64,000 nt of DNA from Xanthomonas vasicola (GTDB lineage Bacteria; Pseudomonadota; Gammaproteobacteria; Xanthomonadales; Xanthomonadaceae). Under the pieces are notes generated by a model. The model was given only the letters and a program-made list of their open reading frames with translations, did no database searches and was not told the origin of the DNA. This document shows, piece by piece, positions 16,976-25,232 of the stretch. Location: assembly GCF_000772705.2 (NCBI RefSeq), contig NZ_JSBW02000054.1, positions 1 to 64,000 of the forward strand. The letters are read 5' to 3'. Numbering within the stretch: the stretch's first letter is position 1; every line of letters starts with the position of its first letter. The translations under genes and the position numbers were made by a program.

Positions 16976-18892
16976 TTAGGCCCCACGCTCCAACCAACGC
17001 ACGCCGTAAGCCGGCATCACAAGCGATACGCGATCACTCGATGCGGCGGACTCCACATCATCGTCAATCGCCAACAGCTTCCAGCCACCACCGATCGTCG
17101 CAAGCTCCACTTCAAGCCGTTGATCGCTGAAGTTATGCACTGCGATAAAGCTGTCGCCACGCGTCAACACGAACAAGCGCGGATCGCTCAACGCGATGCT
17201 GCCCAGTGCCTGATCTGCTGCTAATGCGCCTAACTTGGCACGCTGCTGGATCAGTCCACGCAAACGGTGGTAGACCGTGCCGCTCAGGCTCTCTGCAGCG
17301 TGCCGTTGCGCAGCAAGCTGCCAATCCATCGCCGGCCGATGCAACCAACGGCCTTCGTGCTGGCGATGCGGATCGTCGCGATAGCCGGTGTCATTGAGCA
17401 TCGCCAATTCGTCGCCCATGTAGATCAGCGGCACACCTGGCATGGCAATTGCAATGGCATACAGCAGCACCAGCCGATTCACCGCAATCGCCAGCGCTGC
17501 AGCATCGCCTGATTCCTGCGCGGCCTGGATACCGGACAGTGCGGCAGCCATGCCGTTGGTGCCATGCACACCGTCGCCGCTGCTCTGGAAACTCTCGCCG
17601 CGCGCGTAACTGCCCGGCACGTCGTTGGCATAAAAACGTGCCACATCGCGTAGCGAAAACGGCGGTTGCGACGCACTGCCCGAAGCTTCGTGCTGCAGCA
17701 CATTCCAGCCGATATCGTCGTGGCAACGCACATAGCTCAGCCACGCACAACCACGCGGCAACGGCGGGCTGTGGGCAATGACGTTGTGCAGGATATCGCC
17801 GCGTTGCAATGCCAGTGCCGACCAGCCCGCCGCCATCAAGGTGCTGTGGTACGCCAGATGGCATTCGTGGCCCTGGTCTGCGCCGCTGCCGAAGTACGGC
17901 GGCAGTTGCGTCATCGGCACGATGGCTTCGGCCTTCATCACCACTGATGGCGTGACGATATCGGTGACCGCGCGCAACGCCACCAGCAAGGTGTGCGCCT
18001 CGGGCTGGTTCATGCAATCGGTGCCGGTGCGCTTCCATAGATACGCGGTGGAATCCAGGCGAAATGCTTCCACGCCCAGATTGGCCAGCCGCAACATCGC
18101 CAGCGCCATCTCGCCAAATACAGCGGGGTTGCTCCAGTTCAAATCCCATTGATACGGATAGAACGTGGTCCACATCCACTGTGCGGTGTCACCCACCCAG
18201 GTGAAGTTGCCGGGCGCAGTGTGCGGAAACACCTGCCGTAAGGTGCTTTCGTACTGGTCGGGCAGTGTGCGGTCGGCAAAGTGCTGGTAGTAATCCAGAT
18301 AGCGTGCATCGCCGGCGCGCGCGGCCAGTGCCCAGGCATGATCGTCGGCGGTGTGGTTGAGGACGAAGTCCGCGCACAGGCTGATGTCAGCCTCGCGCAG
18401 GCGGGTGGTGAGTGCGACCAGATCGTCGTTGGTGCCCAGACTGGGTTCCACTTGGCCGTAATCGCTGACCGCAAAACCGCCGTCGTTGTCACCGGCACGT
18501 GCGCGCATGAATGGCAGCAGATGCAAATAACGCACGCCCAGTTCCTGCAGGTACGGCACGCGTTCGGCCACGCCTTGCAGCGTGCCGGCAAAGCGGTCTG
18601 CGTAAGCGCTGTAGCCAAGCATGTGCTGCGCACCGAACCAACCGGCCTGCCGTGTGCTGTCGAGCGTGTGCAGCGCGTGCGGGCGTTGCCGGGCAATGTT
18701 GCCCAGTGCGCCCAGCCACTGCGTCAACCACGTCGCATAGTCGGCACGCTGGCCGTACAGCGTCTGCAAGGCATCCAGCAGACGCGGTGCGTGCTGGTCG
18801 TAGCGCGACATCACAATGGCGGCGCGTTGCGGATCCAGCGGCGCGGCAAAGGCCGCGCGTAGTTCAGTGGAATCTATGGGGGGGGTGCTCAT
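16976..18892 (-). CDS. suxB: Amylosucrase-type GH13 enzyme (sucrose utilisation)
   Basis: A 638-residue GH13 subfamily 4-like enzyme that would split sucrose, transferring glucose or releasing hexoses in the cytoplasm. The four GH13 regions are visible: DFVLNHTADDHAW, EAFRLDSTAYLWK with the nucleophile Asp, VMKAEAIVP with the acid Glu, and YVRCHDDIGW. The start at 18892 gives MSTPP; a longer frame upstream is rejected. Codons 3-5 contain a run of eight C (18878-18885 as G), a possible slippage site. It lies 34 bases downstream of suxA on the same strand, so both probably share the SuxR-controlled promoter. The name follows the sux locus described in Xanthomonas campestris. Confidence 0.88.
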   Translation of the reverse strand: MSTPPIDSTELRAAFAAPLDPQRAAIVMSRYDQHAPRLLDALQTLYGQRADYATWLTQWLGALGNIARQRPHALHTLDSTRQAGWFGAQHMLGYSAYADRFAGTLQGVAERVPYLQELGVRYLHLLPFMRARAGDNDGGFAVSDYGQVEPSLGTNDDLVALTTRLREADISLCADFVLNHTADDHAWALAARAGDARYLDYYQHFADRTLPDQYESTLRQVFPHTAPGNFTWVGDTAQWMWTTFYPYQWDLNWSNPAVFGEMALAMLRLANLGVEAFRLDSTAYLWKRTGTDCMNQPEAHTLLVALRAVTDIVTPSVVMKAEAIVPMTQLPPYFGSGADQGHECHLAYHSTLMAAGWSALALQRGDILHNVIAHSPPLPRGCAWLSYVRCHDDIGWNVLQHEASGSASQPPFSLRDVARFYANDVPGSYARGESFQSSGDGVHGTNGMAAALSGIQAAQESGDAAALAIAVNRLVLLYAIAIAMPGVPLIYMGDELAMLNDTGYRDDPHRQHEGRWLHRPAMDWQLAAQRHAAESLSGTVYHRLRGLIQQRAKLGALAADQALGSIALSDPRLFVLTRGDSFIAVHNFSDQRLEVELATIGGGWKLLAIDDDVESAASSDRVSLVMPAYGVRWLERGA

Positions 18893-18926
18893 TAGAAGCC
18901 GCCGGGCAGGACCCGGCGCGGGGTCC

Positions 18927-21383
18927 TTAAAAGTCGTAACGCAGGCTGACGCTGGTGGTGCGGCCGGCAATCGAACGCGCGCGGATGATGCCATTGGCCG
19001 GAATGGTTGCTTCTTCTGCTTCGGTCAGGCCAAAGGTGTTGAACAGGTTGTTGACGTTGAGCGCTACGGTGAGCGCATCGGTCACGCGGTAGTCGCCGAA
19101 CAGGTTCACCTGCGTGTAGCCGGGCATCTTCAGCTGATTGGAATCCTGCGTGTAGGCATCGGTAGTGCCGATCAGGTTGACGCCAAATTGGTAGTGATCG
19201 CCGCGGTAGCTGGGTGTGAGCTGCCACACCACATCGGCCTGCCGACGCGGCACATTGCCGCTGTTTTCCGGGGTGATCTGGTCGCGGGAGATTTCTGCAT
19301 CGGTCCAGGTCAGGCCGCCGTTGACGGTGAAACCTTCGTAGCGGTAGCTGGCTTCCAGCTCCACGCCGTGCGCTTCGTAGCTGCGGTTGAAGAAGCGCTG
19401 GCTGGTGATTTCGAAGTTTTGTTCCTGGGTGCGTGCAGAGAACGCGGTGGCAAACAGGCTCAGCCCGTCGCGGCGCCACTTCAGGCCGGCTTCGGCCTGG
19501 CGCACCACGTTGACGCCTTCCTCGGCAGACACCGAGCCGTCGTCGCGGACCACGCCGAACAGCAACCGGTCTGCGTTGGCGCGTGCGCCGCGGCTGATGC
19601 GTGCAAAGGCGCCCAGGTCATCGGTGATCAAGTAGTTGCCGCCCAACGAGTACGACAAATAGTTCCAGTCGTAGTTCACCGGGCGTGAGTTAGCGGTGTC
19701 GACGGTGGCCACGCGCTGTTCCACCGGTTGGATCACACCATCGCCGTTGACGTCCAGATTCTGCGCGATGGCGGTGCCGTTATAGCTGCCGCGCGCATCG
19801 CCCATGTCGTAACGCAGGCTGCCATCGACGCTGAACTTGCCGCTGTCGAAGGTGAGCGCAACATAGGGCGCGTTGACGTCGTAACGCACGTCGTAGCTGC
19901 GGGTGACGCAGCAGTCGCCCCAGAACGGGGTGCCGTAGGCGTACAGGCCGCCACGCGACAGCGAAGTGCCGTTGGCATCGACGACATTGAGCAAGCGCGA
20001 CTCGCGGCCCAGGCTCTGCACGTACGAATCCCAGGTCCAGTCCATATCGATGGTTTGGCGCGATGTGTAATAGCCCATGCGCAGATTCAACGTGCGGCCA
20101 TCGCCACCGAATTCGCGCGAGATGCTCAGGTCGTTGACCACGTTGCCCAGGTCATTGATCGCCACGTTGAACAAGTGTGTGCGCACGGCCAATCCGGAGT
20201 AGGCCTGGCCAACCTGCGGGCCGGTGGCCTGGATCAGCTGCGCACCGCTGCCGCCAATGGCGGCTGCCAACGTTGCAGCGTCGCTGGCTTCGACCGGGAA
20301 GGGGCTGACGAAGCGGCCACTGTTGTCGGCGATGCGGAATTTCTCGCTCAGGTTCCAGCCGTTGCCAATGTCGAACCAGGCTTCGGCGCCCAGCGTGCGC
20401 GAGATGGGATGCATGCCATCGCTGAGGTTGGTGCTGCGTGGCCCGTTGTTGCCGTCCAGGCCGATGTCACTGCGGAAATTCGGGCTGTACAAGGTGTCGC
20501 GGCCGGGATCGAAGCCGGGCAGGCGGCCCAGGTCGGGCGAGCCGTCGCTGCCGCGCACCGAGGTTGGCGCCGGCAGGTAGGCGGCGGCGCGATCGTTGAG
20601 GTATTTGCCGTATAGGCGCACGTAGCCGTTTTCGAATAGGCGGGTGAGGTTGGCCTTGAGCTGGCCGCCTTGGTCGGTGCCGTAGCCGGCGTCGCGAATG
20701 CCGTCGCCCTGGCGAAAGAAGCCGCCGACATTGAACTGCCACTGCTCGGCGAACGGGGCGCCGTAATCGAAATCGATGCGGGTGTTGTCGTAGTCCAGGC
20801 CGCGGCTGACGCCGACGCTGCCGCCTGCGGTGTCGCCGGTCTTGCTGATGAAGTTGATGATGCCGCCGGGCGCATTGCTGGTGAAGGTAGACGCTGAGCC
20901 GCCGCGGATGGCTTCGATGCGGTCCAGGGTGAAATCCGAACGCAGGAAGATGTCGGAGTTGCCGAAGGCGATATCGCCGAACTCCATCACTGGCAGACCG
21001 TCTTCCTGCAACTGCAGGAACTTGGCGCCACCGGAGGCCACCGGCAAGCCGCGCACGGCAATGTTTGCATTGCCTTCGCCACCGCTGGATTCGGAGCGAA
21101 TGCCGGGAATATTGCGGAAGATTTCTGCGGTACTGCGCGGCGCCGATTGTTCGATCGCCTCGGCGCCGACGGTGCTGACCGAGACGCTGGATTTCAGTTT
21201 GGTCGTGGCGGTGGAGGTGCCGGTGACGAACACCGAATCCAGGTTGACCGCGGCGCTGTCGGCAGCCGGCGGCGTGGCCGGCGCAGCGGCGGCGGTGTCC
21301 TGGGCCAGCGCGGCAGGCGCACACAGGCAGGAAACGACCGCACAGGCCAGGGCATGCAGGCGCAGGGTGTGCAAGGTGGACAT
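18927..21383 (-). CDS. suxA: TonB-dependent outer-membrane receptor for sucrose
   Basis: An 818-residue outer-membrane transporter. The signal peptide ends near APAALA|Q, then a TonB-box-like stretch (NLDSVFVTGTS) and the plug domain (STAEIFRNIPGIRSESSGG; IRGGSASTFTSNAPGGIINF). The rest is a 22-strand beta-barrel ending with VSLRYDF, whose terminal Phe is the usual outer-membrane assembly signal. In Xanthomonas this receptor (SuxA) imports sucrose with high affinity. Start at 21383 has a purine-rich GAGAGAGAA upstream. It is divergent from the transporter suxC, with two LacI-type operators in the 269-base intergenic region, and is followed by suxB. Confidence 0.9.
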   Translation of the reverse strand: MSTLHTLRLHALACAVVSCLCAPAALAQDTAAAAPATPPAADSAAVNLDSVFVTGTSTATTKLKSSVSVSTVGAEAIEQSAPRSTAEIFRNIPGIRSESSGGEGNANIAVRGLPVASGGAKFLQLQEDGLPVMEFGDIAFGNSDIFLRSDFTLDRIEAIRGGSASTFTSNAPGGIINFISKTGDTAGGSVGVSRGLDYDNTRIDFDYGAPFAEQWQFNVGGFFRQGDGIRDAGYGTDQGGQLKANLTRLFENGYVRLYGKYLNDRAAAYLPAPTSVRGSDGSPDLGRLPGFDPGRDTLYSPNFRSDIGLDGNNGPRSTNLSDGMHPISRTLGAEAWFDIGNGWNLSEKFRIADNSGRFVSPFPVEASDAATLAAAIGGSGAQLIQATGPQVGQAYSGLAVRTHLFNVAINDLGNVVNDLSISREFGGDGRTLNLRMGYYTSRQTIDMDWTWDSYVQSLGRESRLLNVVDANGTSLSRGGLYAYGTPFWGDCCVTRSYDVRYDVNAPYVALTFDSGKFSVDGSLRYDMGDARGSYNGTAIAQNLDVNGDGVIQPVEQRVATVDTANSRPVNYDWNYLSYSLGGNYLITDDLGAFARISRGARANADRLLFGVVRDDGSVSAEEGVNVVRQAEAGLKWRRDGLSLFATAFSARTQEQNFEITSQRFFNRSYEAHGVELEASYRYEGFTVNGGLTWTDAEISRDQITPENSGNVPRRQADVVWQLTPSYRGDHYQFGVNLIGTTDAYTQDSNQLKMPGYTQVNLFGDYRVTDALTVALNVNNLFNTFGLTEAEEATIPANGIIRARSIAGRTTSVSLRYDF

Positions 21384-21486
21384 TGCGATTCTCTCTCTCA
21401 CGGATGGTGGTGTACCGACGCCTGCATCGTCCCCTCCCGGGGAGGGGACGTATGGCCTGCAGTGGGAGCGCAGTAATACGCGGCAA

Positions 21487-21501
21487 TACAATCGATTGCA
21501 A
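21487..21501. promoter_or_regulatory. SuxR-type operator, suxA-proximal
   Basis: TACAATCGATTGCAA contains the perfect 10-base palindrome CAATCGATTG centred between 21493 and 21494, with a CG centre typical of LacI-family sites. It lies about 104 bases upstream of the suxA start codon and has a near-identical partner 91 bases away. Binding by SuxR is inferred from locus and site type. Confidence 0.7.
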
Positions 21502-21576
21502 TCTTGCATTGCAGCATGCACGTCGCGCGAATGGGCCAGCGACGAGAGGAGTACTGCAATGTGCTGCGGTGCAGCG

Positions 21577-21592
21577 TTACAATCGATTGCAA
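21577..21592. promoter_or_regulatory. SuxR-type operator, suxC-proximal
   Basis: TTACAATCGATTGCAA again contains CAATCGATTG, centred between 21584 and 21585, about 68 bases upstream of the suxC ATG. The extended match with the suxA-proximal site (ACAATCGATTGCAA) supports recognition by one regulator, and two sites would allow repression of both divergent promoters, possibly by looping. Confidence 0.7.
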
Positions 21593-21652
21593 TAACGGCA
21601 GGGTACAGTGCGATGCGGCCACTGGGAGCCGCATCGATGCCCAGGGCTCTGC

Positions 21653-22972
21653 ATGTCGTCGACCGTTCCTCCGCTTTCTTTCGTGCGCATCCTGGCGCTG
21701 AACGCCGGATTTTTCGGCGTGCAGTACAGCTTCGGGCTGCAGCAGAGCAACATGAGCCCGATCTACAACTACCTGGGCGCCGATCACGCCAACCTGCCGT
21801 ACCTGTGGCTGGCCGGGCCCATTACCGGCTTGGTGCTGCAGCCGTTCGTGGGGGTCTGGAGCGACCGCTCGGTGACGCGTTGGGGCCGGCGCATGCCGTA
21901 CATGGTGCTGGGCGCGCTGGTATGCAGCCTGTGCCTGCTGGCGATGCCGTTCAGTACCGCGCTGTGGATGGCGGTGTGCCTGCTGTGGGTGCTGGATGCG
22001 GCCAACAACGTGGCCATGGAGCCTTACCGTGCGCTGGTGAGCGATGTGCTGGCACCGCCGCAGCGGCCGCTGGGCTATCTCACGCAAAGCGCGTTCACCG
22101 GCCTGGCGCAGACGCTGGCCTACCTCACACCGCCATTGCTGGTGTGGATGGGCATGAACCAGGATGCCGCCAACGCGCATCATATTCCTTACGTCACCAT
22201 CGCCGCGTTCGTGATCGGCGCGGGTTTTTCTGCAGCGTCGATTCTGCTCACTGCGCGCAGTGTGCGCGAGCCGGTGATCCTGCCCACCGAGATCGCACGC
22301 ATGCGTCACAGCGGTGCCGGCCTGGGCGCCGTGGTGCGCGAGATCGGTCGTGCACTGCGCGACATGCCGCCGACCATGCGCCAGTTGGCACCGGTGATGC
22401 TGTTCCAGTGGTACGGGATCTTTTGCTACTGGCAGTACATCGTGCTGTCGCTGTCGACCACGTTGTTCGGCACCACCGATGCCACTTCGCATGGTTTCCG
22501 CAAGGCCGGTCTGGTCAACGGGCAGATCGGCGGTTTCTACAATTTCGTCGCGTTCTTGGCGGCATTTGCGATGGTGCCGGTGGTGCGTCGCTTCGGCCCC
22601 AAATACACGCATGCGGCGTGTCTGGTCGCCGCCGGCATCGGCATGTGGCTGCTGCCGGGCATCGAGAACCGCTGGCTGATGTTGCTGCCGATGATCGGCA
22701 TTGGCTTGGCCTGGGCCAGCATGATGGGCAACCCCTACCTGATGCTGGCCGACAGCATCCCGCCCGAGCGCACTGGCGTGTACATGGGCTTGTTCAACCT
22801 GTTCATCGTGCTGCCGATGTTGATCCAGATCGTCACCTTGCCGCTGTATTACGACCTCCTGCTGCACGGCGACCCGCGCAACGTGATCCGCCTGGCTGGC
22901 GCACTGATGCTGGCAGCGGCATTGGCGATGCTGTGCGTGCGCTTGCGTAGGCCGAAGGCAGTGGTGGCGTAG
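21653..22972 (+). CDS. suxC: MFS sucrose transporter, inner membrane
   Basis: A 439-residue major facilitator with 12 predicted membrane segments. The N-terminal part has the plant/bacterial sucrose:H+ symporter-like signature: NAGFFGVQYSFGLQQSNMSP, PITGLVLQPFVGVWSDRSVTRWGRRMP, with the loop 2-3 motif DRSVTRWGRR. It would take sucrose delivered by SuxA across the inner membrane to the amylosucrase. ATG at 21653 is the start; an earlier in-frame ATG at 21608 would add 15 non-membrane residues overlapping the operator region. Convergent with suxR. Confidence 0.88.
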   Translation: MSSTVPPLSFVRILALNAGFFGVQYSFGLQQSNMSPIYNYLGADHANLPYLWLAGPITGLVLQPFVGVWSDRSVTRWGRRMPYMVLGALVCSLCLLAMPFSTALWMAVCLLWVLDAANNVAMEPYRALVSDVLAPPQRPLGYLTQSAFTGLAQTLAYLTPPLLVWMGMNQDAANAHHIPYVTIAAFVIGAGFSAASILLTARSVREPVILPTEIARMRHSGAGLGAVVREIGRALRDMPPTMRQLAPVMLFQWYGIFCYWQYIVLSLSTTLFGTTDATSHGFRKAGLVNGQIGGFYNFVAFLAAFAMVPVVRRFGPKYTHAACLVAAGIGMWLLPGIENRWLMLLPMIGIGLAWASMMGNPYLMLADSIPPERTGVYMGLFNLFIVLPMLIQIVTLPLYYDLLLHGDPRNVIRLAGALMLAAALAMLCVRLRRPKAVVA

Positions 22973-23065
22973 TCACCACGACTACGTTGCTGCAAACCAG
23001 GGTGCCGTCGAGTACTAGAGCGACAACGCTTAGCTGCGAGCGGTTGCGCTCAGCTCGCCATCACG

Positions 23066-23088
23066 CACGATTCTCAATTCCCAATTCC
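23066..23088. repeat. Single arm of the GGGAATC-type repeat
   Basis: ATTCTCAATTCCCAATTCC at 23069-23087 matches one arm of the inverted repeats at 25131 and 28096. No second arm is evident. It lies just past the suxR stop codon. Confidence 0.45.
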
Positions 23089-23092
23089 AGCC

Positions 23093-24124
23093 TCACGCCG
23101 ACTCGCGCACCACCAGCTTCACCGGCATCTCCACCGATTGCACTGGCTCGCCGGCAATCAGTGCGAGCAGGCGGTCCACCAAGAGTCGCGCGGCCAGCCC
23201 TAGATCTTGCTGCACGGTGGTCAATGGCGGCTGGCTGTGCGCAGCCAGCGGGATATCGTCGAAGCCCACCAGCGAGATGTCCTGCGGTACGCGGTGTCCG
23301 GCCTCGACCAGGGCGCGGATCGCGCCCACCGCGATCACGTCCGAGGCAGCGAACAAGCCATCGGGCGGGTCGGCCTTCTTGAGCATCGCGCGGGTGAGGC
23401 GGTAAGCATCTTCGCTGACGAAATGGCTGCGTGCATGCAGTCGCGTGTCGAATACCAGCCCGTGCCGTTCCAGCGCGTGACGATAGCCGGCAAACCGCGG
23501 CGCCACTTCCGGCAATTGGTCATCACCCAGGAAGGCAATGCGCTGGCGGCTGCTGGCGATGAGATGTTCGGTGGCGAGCACGCCGCCCTGAAAATTGTCA
23601 CTGCCCACGCTGATGTATGACTGCCCATCGATCCGGCTGCCCCATACCGCCATCGGCAGGCCATCGCGTGCGGCTGCATCCAGCGCGGCATGTTCGGAAC
23701 TTTGCCCCAGCACGATGACGCCATCGGAGCGGCTGCCGCGCGCAAGTTGTTCTACCCAGCCGTCCTGATGCCGGTCCAGTTTGGAGAGCAGCATGCTGTA
23801 GCCGCGACCGGTGAGTTCTTCGGCCAGCAATGCCAGCATGGTCATCAAGAACGGGTCCGAAAGCGGCTGATCCAGCGCATGCATCATCGGGACCGCCACG
23901 CTTACCGTGTTGGAGCGTTTGGCGCGCAGGCTGCGTGCCACTGGGTCGACCTGGTAGCCGGCATCGGCGGCAATCTGCTTGATGTAGGCACGCGTGCGTT
24001 CTGCCACGACCGGGCTGCCGGCCAGTGCACGCGACACGGTGGATTCGGAAACACCGGCCATGCGCGCGATATCGGCCATCTGCGGACGGGCAGTGAGCGT
24101 GGTGCGTTCTGAAGGTTTGGCCAT
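23093..24124 (-). CDS. suxR: LacI-family repressor of the sucrose locus
   Basis: A 343-residue LacI/GalR regulator. The helix-turn-helix (MADIARMAGVSESTVSRALAG) is at about residues 16-36, followed by the hinge helix LRAKRSNT and a periplasmic-binding-protein-like ligand domain with GLFAASDVIAVGAIRALVEAG and DISLVGFDDIPLAAHSQPPL. The start at 24124 gives the normal length; the longer open frame is not supported. It is predicted to bind the two CAATCGATTG operators and repress suxA/suxC until sucrose or a derivative is present. Convergent with suxC. Confidence 0.88.
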   Translation of the reverse strand: MAKPSERTTLTARPQMADIARMAGVSESTVSRALAGSPVVAERTRAYIKQIAADAGYQVDPVARSLRAKRSNTVSVAVPMMHALDQPLSDPFLMTMLALLAEELTGRGYSMLLSKLDRHQDGWVEQLARGSRSDGVIVLGQSSEHAALDAAARDGLPMAVWGSRIDGQSYISVGSDNFQGGVLATEHLIASSRQRIAFLGDDQLPEVAPRFAGYRHALERHGLVFDTRLHARSHFVSEDAYRLTRAMLKKADPPDGLFAASDVIAVGAIRALVEAGHRVPQDISLVGFDDIPLAAHSQPPLTTVQQDLGLAARLLVDRLLALIAGEPVQSVEMPVKLVVRESA

Positions 24125-24373
24125 GGCAGCGCGCTGCGGAAAAGCCAGAGTGTAATCAGTTCGCACTAGAGGCGGGTTGTTCGCGCGGTGGCGGCCGCTT
24201 GTGCGCAGATGCGCTAAGCCATCGCGCAGCTGCGGGGGGGGTATGTGGCGTGATGCTTGCCGCCGTGCGACGGTCGCGCCGGCTGCGCAAGCCCGGCGCT
24301 TTGATGCTGGCGTGACGTGGCATGCATGGCCCATGACGTCTCATGTCAGAAAGTGCGCAGCCGTGCTGGTACT

Positions 24374-25114
24374 TCAGCCCATGTAGAGCCCGCCATTGAC
24401 CGCGTAATCGGCACCGGTGATATAGGCAGCCTCATCAGAAGCAAGCCACGCACATAAGCCGGCAACTTCGATGGGCTTACCGAGCCGGCGCACCGGCACC
24501 GAGGTGGCCAGGCGATCGAGCACATCCGGTGGAAAGCTGCTGATCGAGGCGCTGGCGATATAGCCCGGCGAGATGGTGTTGACGGTGACCCCGCGCGAGG
24601 CGACCTCTTGCGCCAACGCGCGACTGAAGCCGTGCATCGCCGCCTTGGCAGTGGCGAAATTGATCTGCCCGACCTGGCCCTTGTGCGCGCTGACCGAGCC
24701 GATGTTGACGATGCGCCCCCAGCCACGCGACGTCATGCCATCGACCACCTGCTTGGTGATGTTGAACAAGGAATGCAGGTTGCTGGCGATCACCGCATTC
24801 CAGTCGTCGCGTGTCATCTGCCGAAACAAGGTGTCGCGGCTGCCGCCGGCGTTGTTCACCAACACATCGATCTCGCCCACTTCGGCCTTGACCTTGGCGA
24901 AAGCGGCCACGGTGGACTCCCAATCGGCAGCATTGCCTTCCGAGGCCACGAAATCGAAGCCCAGTTCGCGCTGCTCGCGCAACCATGCCGCCTTGCGCGG
25001 CGAATTGGGCCCGCAACCGGCAACCACGGTATGCCCGCTGCGCGCCAGCTTCTGGCAAATCGCGGTACCGACACTGCCCATGCCACTGGTGACGTATGCG
25101 ATGCGGAGAGTCAT
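24374..25114 (-). CDS. PhaB-like short-chain dehydrogenase with Phe in place of the catalytic Tyr
   Basis: A 246-residue SDR that aligns over its length with acetoacetyl-CoA reductase PhaB (GCGPNSPRK, GFDFVASEGN, DVLVNNAGG, ALAQEVASRGVTVNTISPGYIA, end GGLYMG). The active-site segment reads GQINFATAKAAMHGF where PhaB has an NYSTAK-type motif: the Tyr that donates the proton is Phe, while the Lys of YxxxK and the Ser region (NIGSVSAHKGQ) remain. The cofactor motif is TSGMGSVG rather than TGGxxGxG. Either activity is strongly reduced, or the protein has another role. It is downstream of the citrate transporter on the same strand, separated by a repeat. Confidence 0.8.
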   Translation of the reverse strand: MTLRIAYVTSGMGSVGTAICQKLARSGHTVVAGCGPNSPRKAAWLREQRELGFDFVASEGNAADWESTVAAFAKVKAEVGEIDVLVNNAGGSRDTLFRQMTRDDWNAVIASNLHSLFNITKQVVDGMTSRGWGRIVNIGSVSAHKGQVGQINFATAKAAMHGFSRALAQEVASRGVTVNTISPGYIASASISSFPPDVLDRLATSVPVRRLGKPIEVAGLCAWLASDEAAYITGADYAVNGGLYMG

Positions 25115-25130
25115 TGGGTGGAACTCCTTT

Positions 25131-25223
25131 GGAGTTGGGATTTGGGATTGGGGGGTGGGGGGGGCGCAACAGCGGTCATTAGCGTTCGCTTTTGCGAATC
25201 ACCAATCCCGAATGCAGAATCCC
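25131..25223. repeat. GGGATTGGG-type inverted repeat between the SDR gene and citMHS
   Basis: The left arm GGAGTTGGGATTTGGGATTGG and the right arm with CCAATCCCGAATGCAGAATCCC flank about 50 bases containing two G-runs (25150-25163). The arms are made of the same units as the repeat upstream of tctD. Confidence 0.65.
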
Positions 25224-25232
25224 GTCGCGCGG

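Noticed and set aside
20830-22950. A 706-codon frame running antisense to suxA and then through suxC in another frame
   Set aside because: It crosses the divergent promoter region and two real genes; the product is low in complexity and unlike any family.
25150-25163. G-runs as a possible phase-variation tract
   Set aside because: They are intergenic within a repeat element and not in a plausible promoter spacer, so switching of a gene is not supported.
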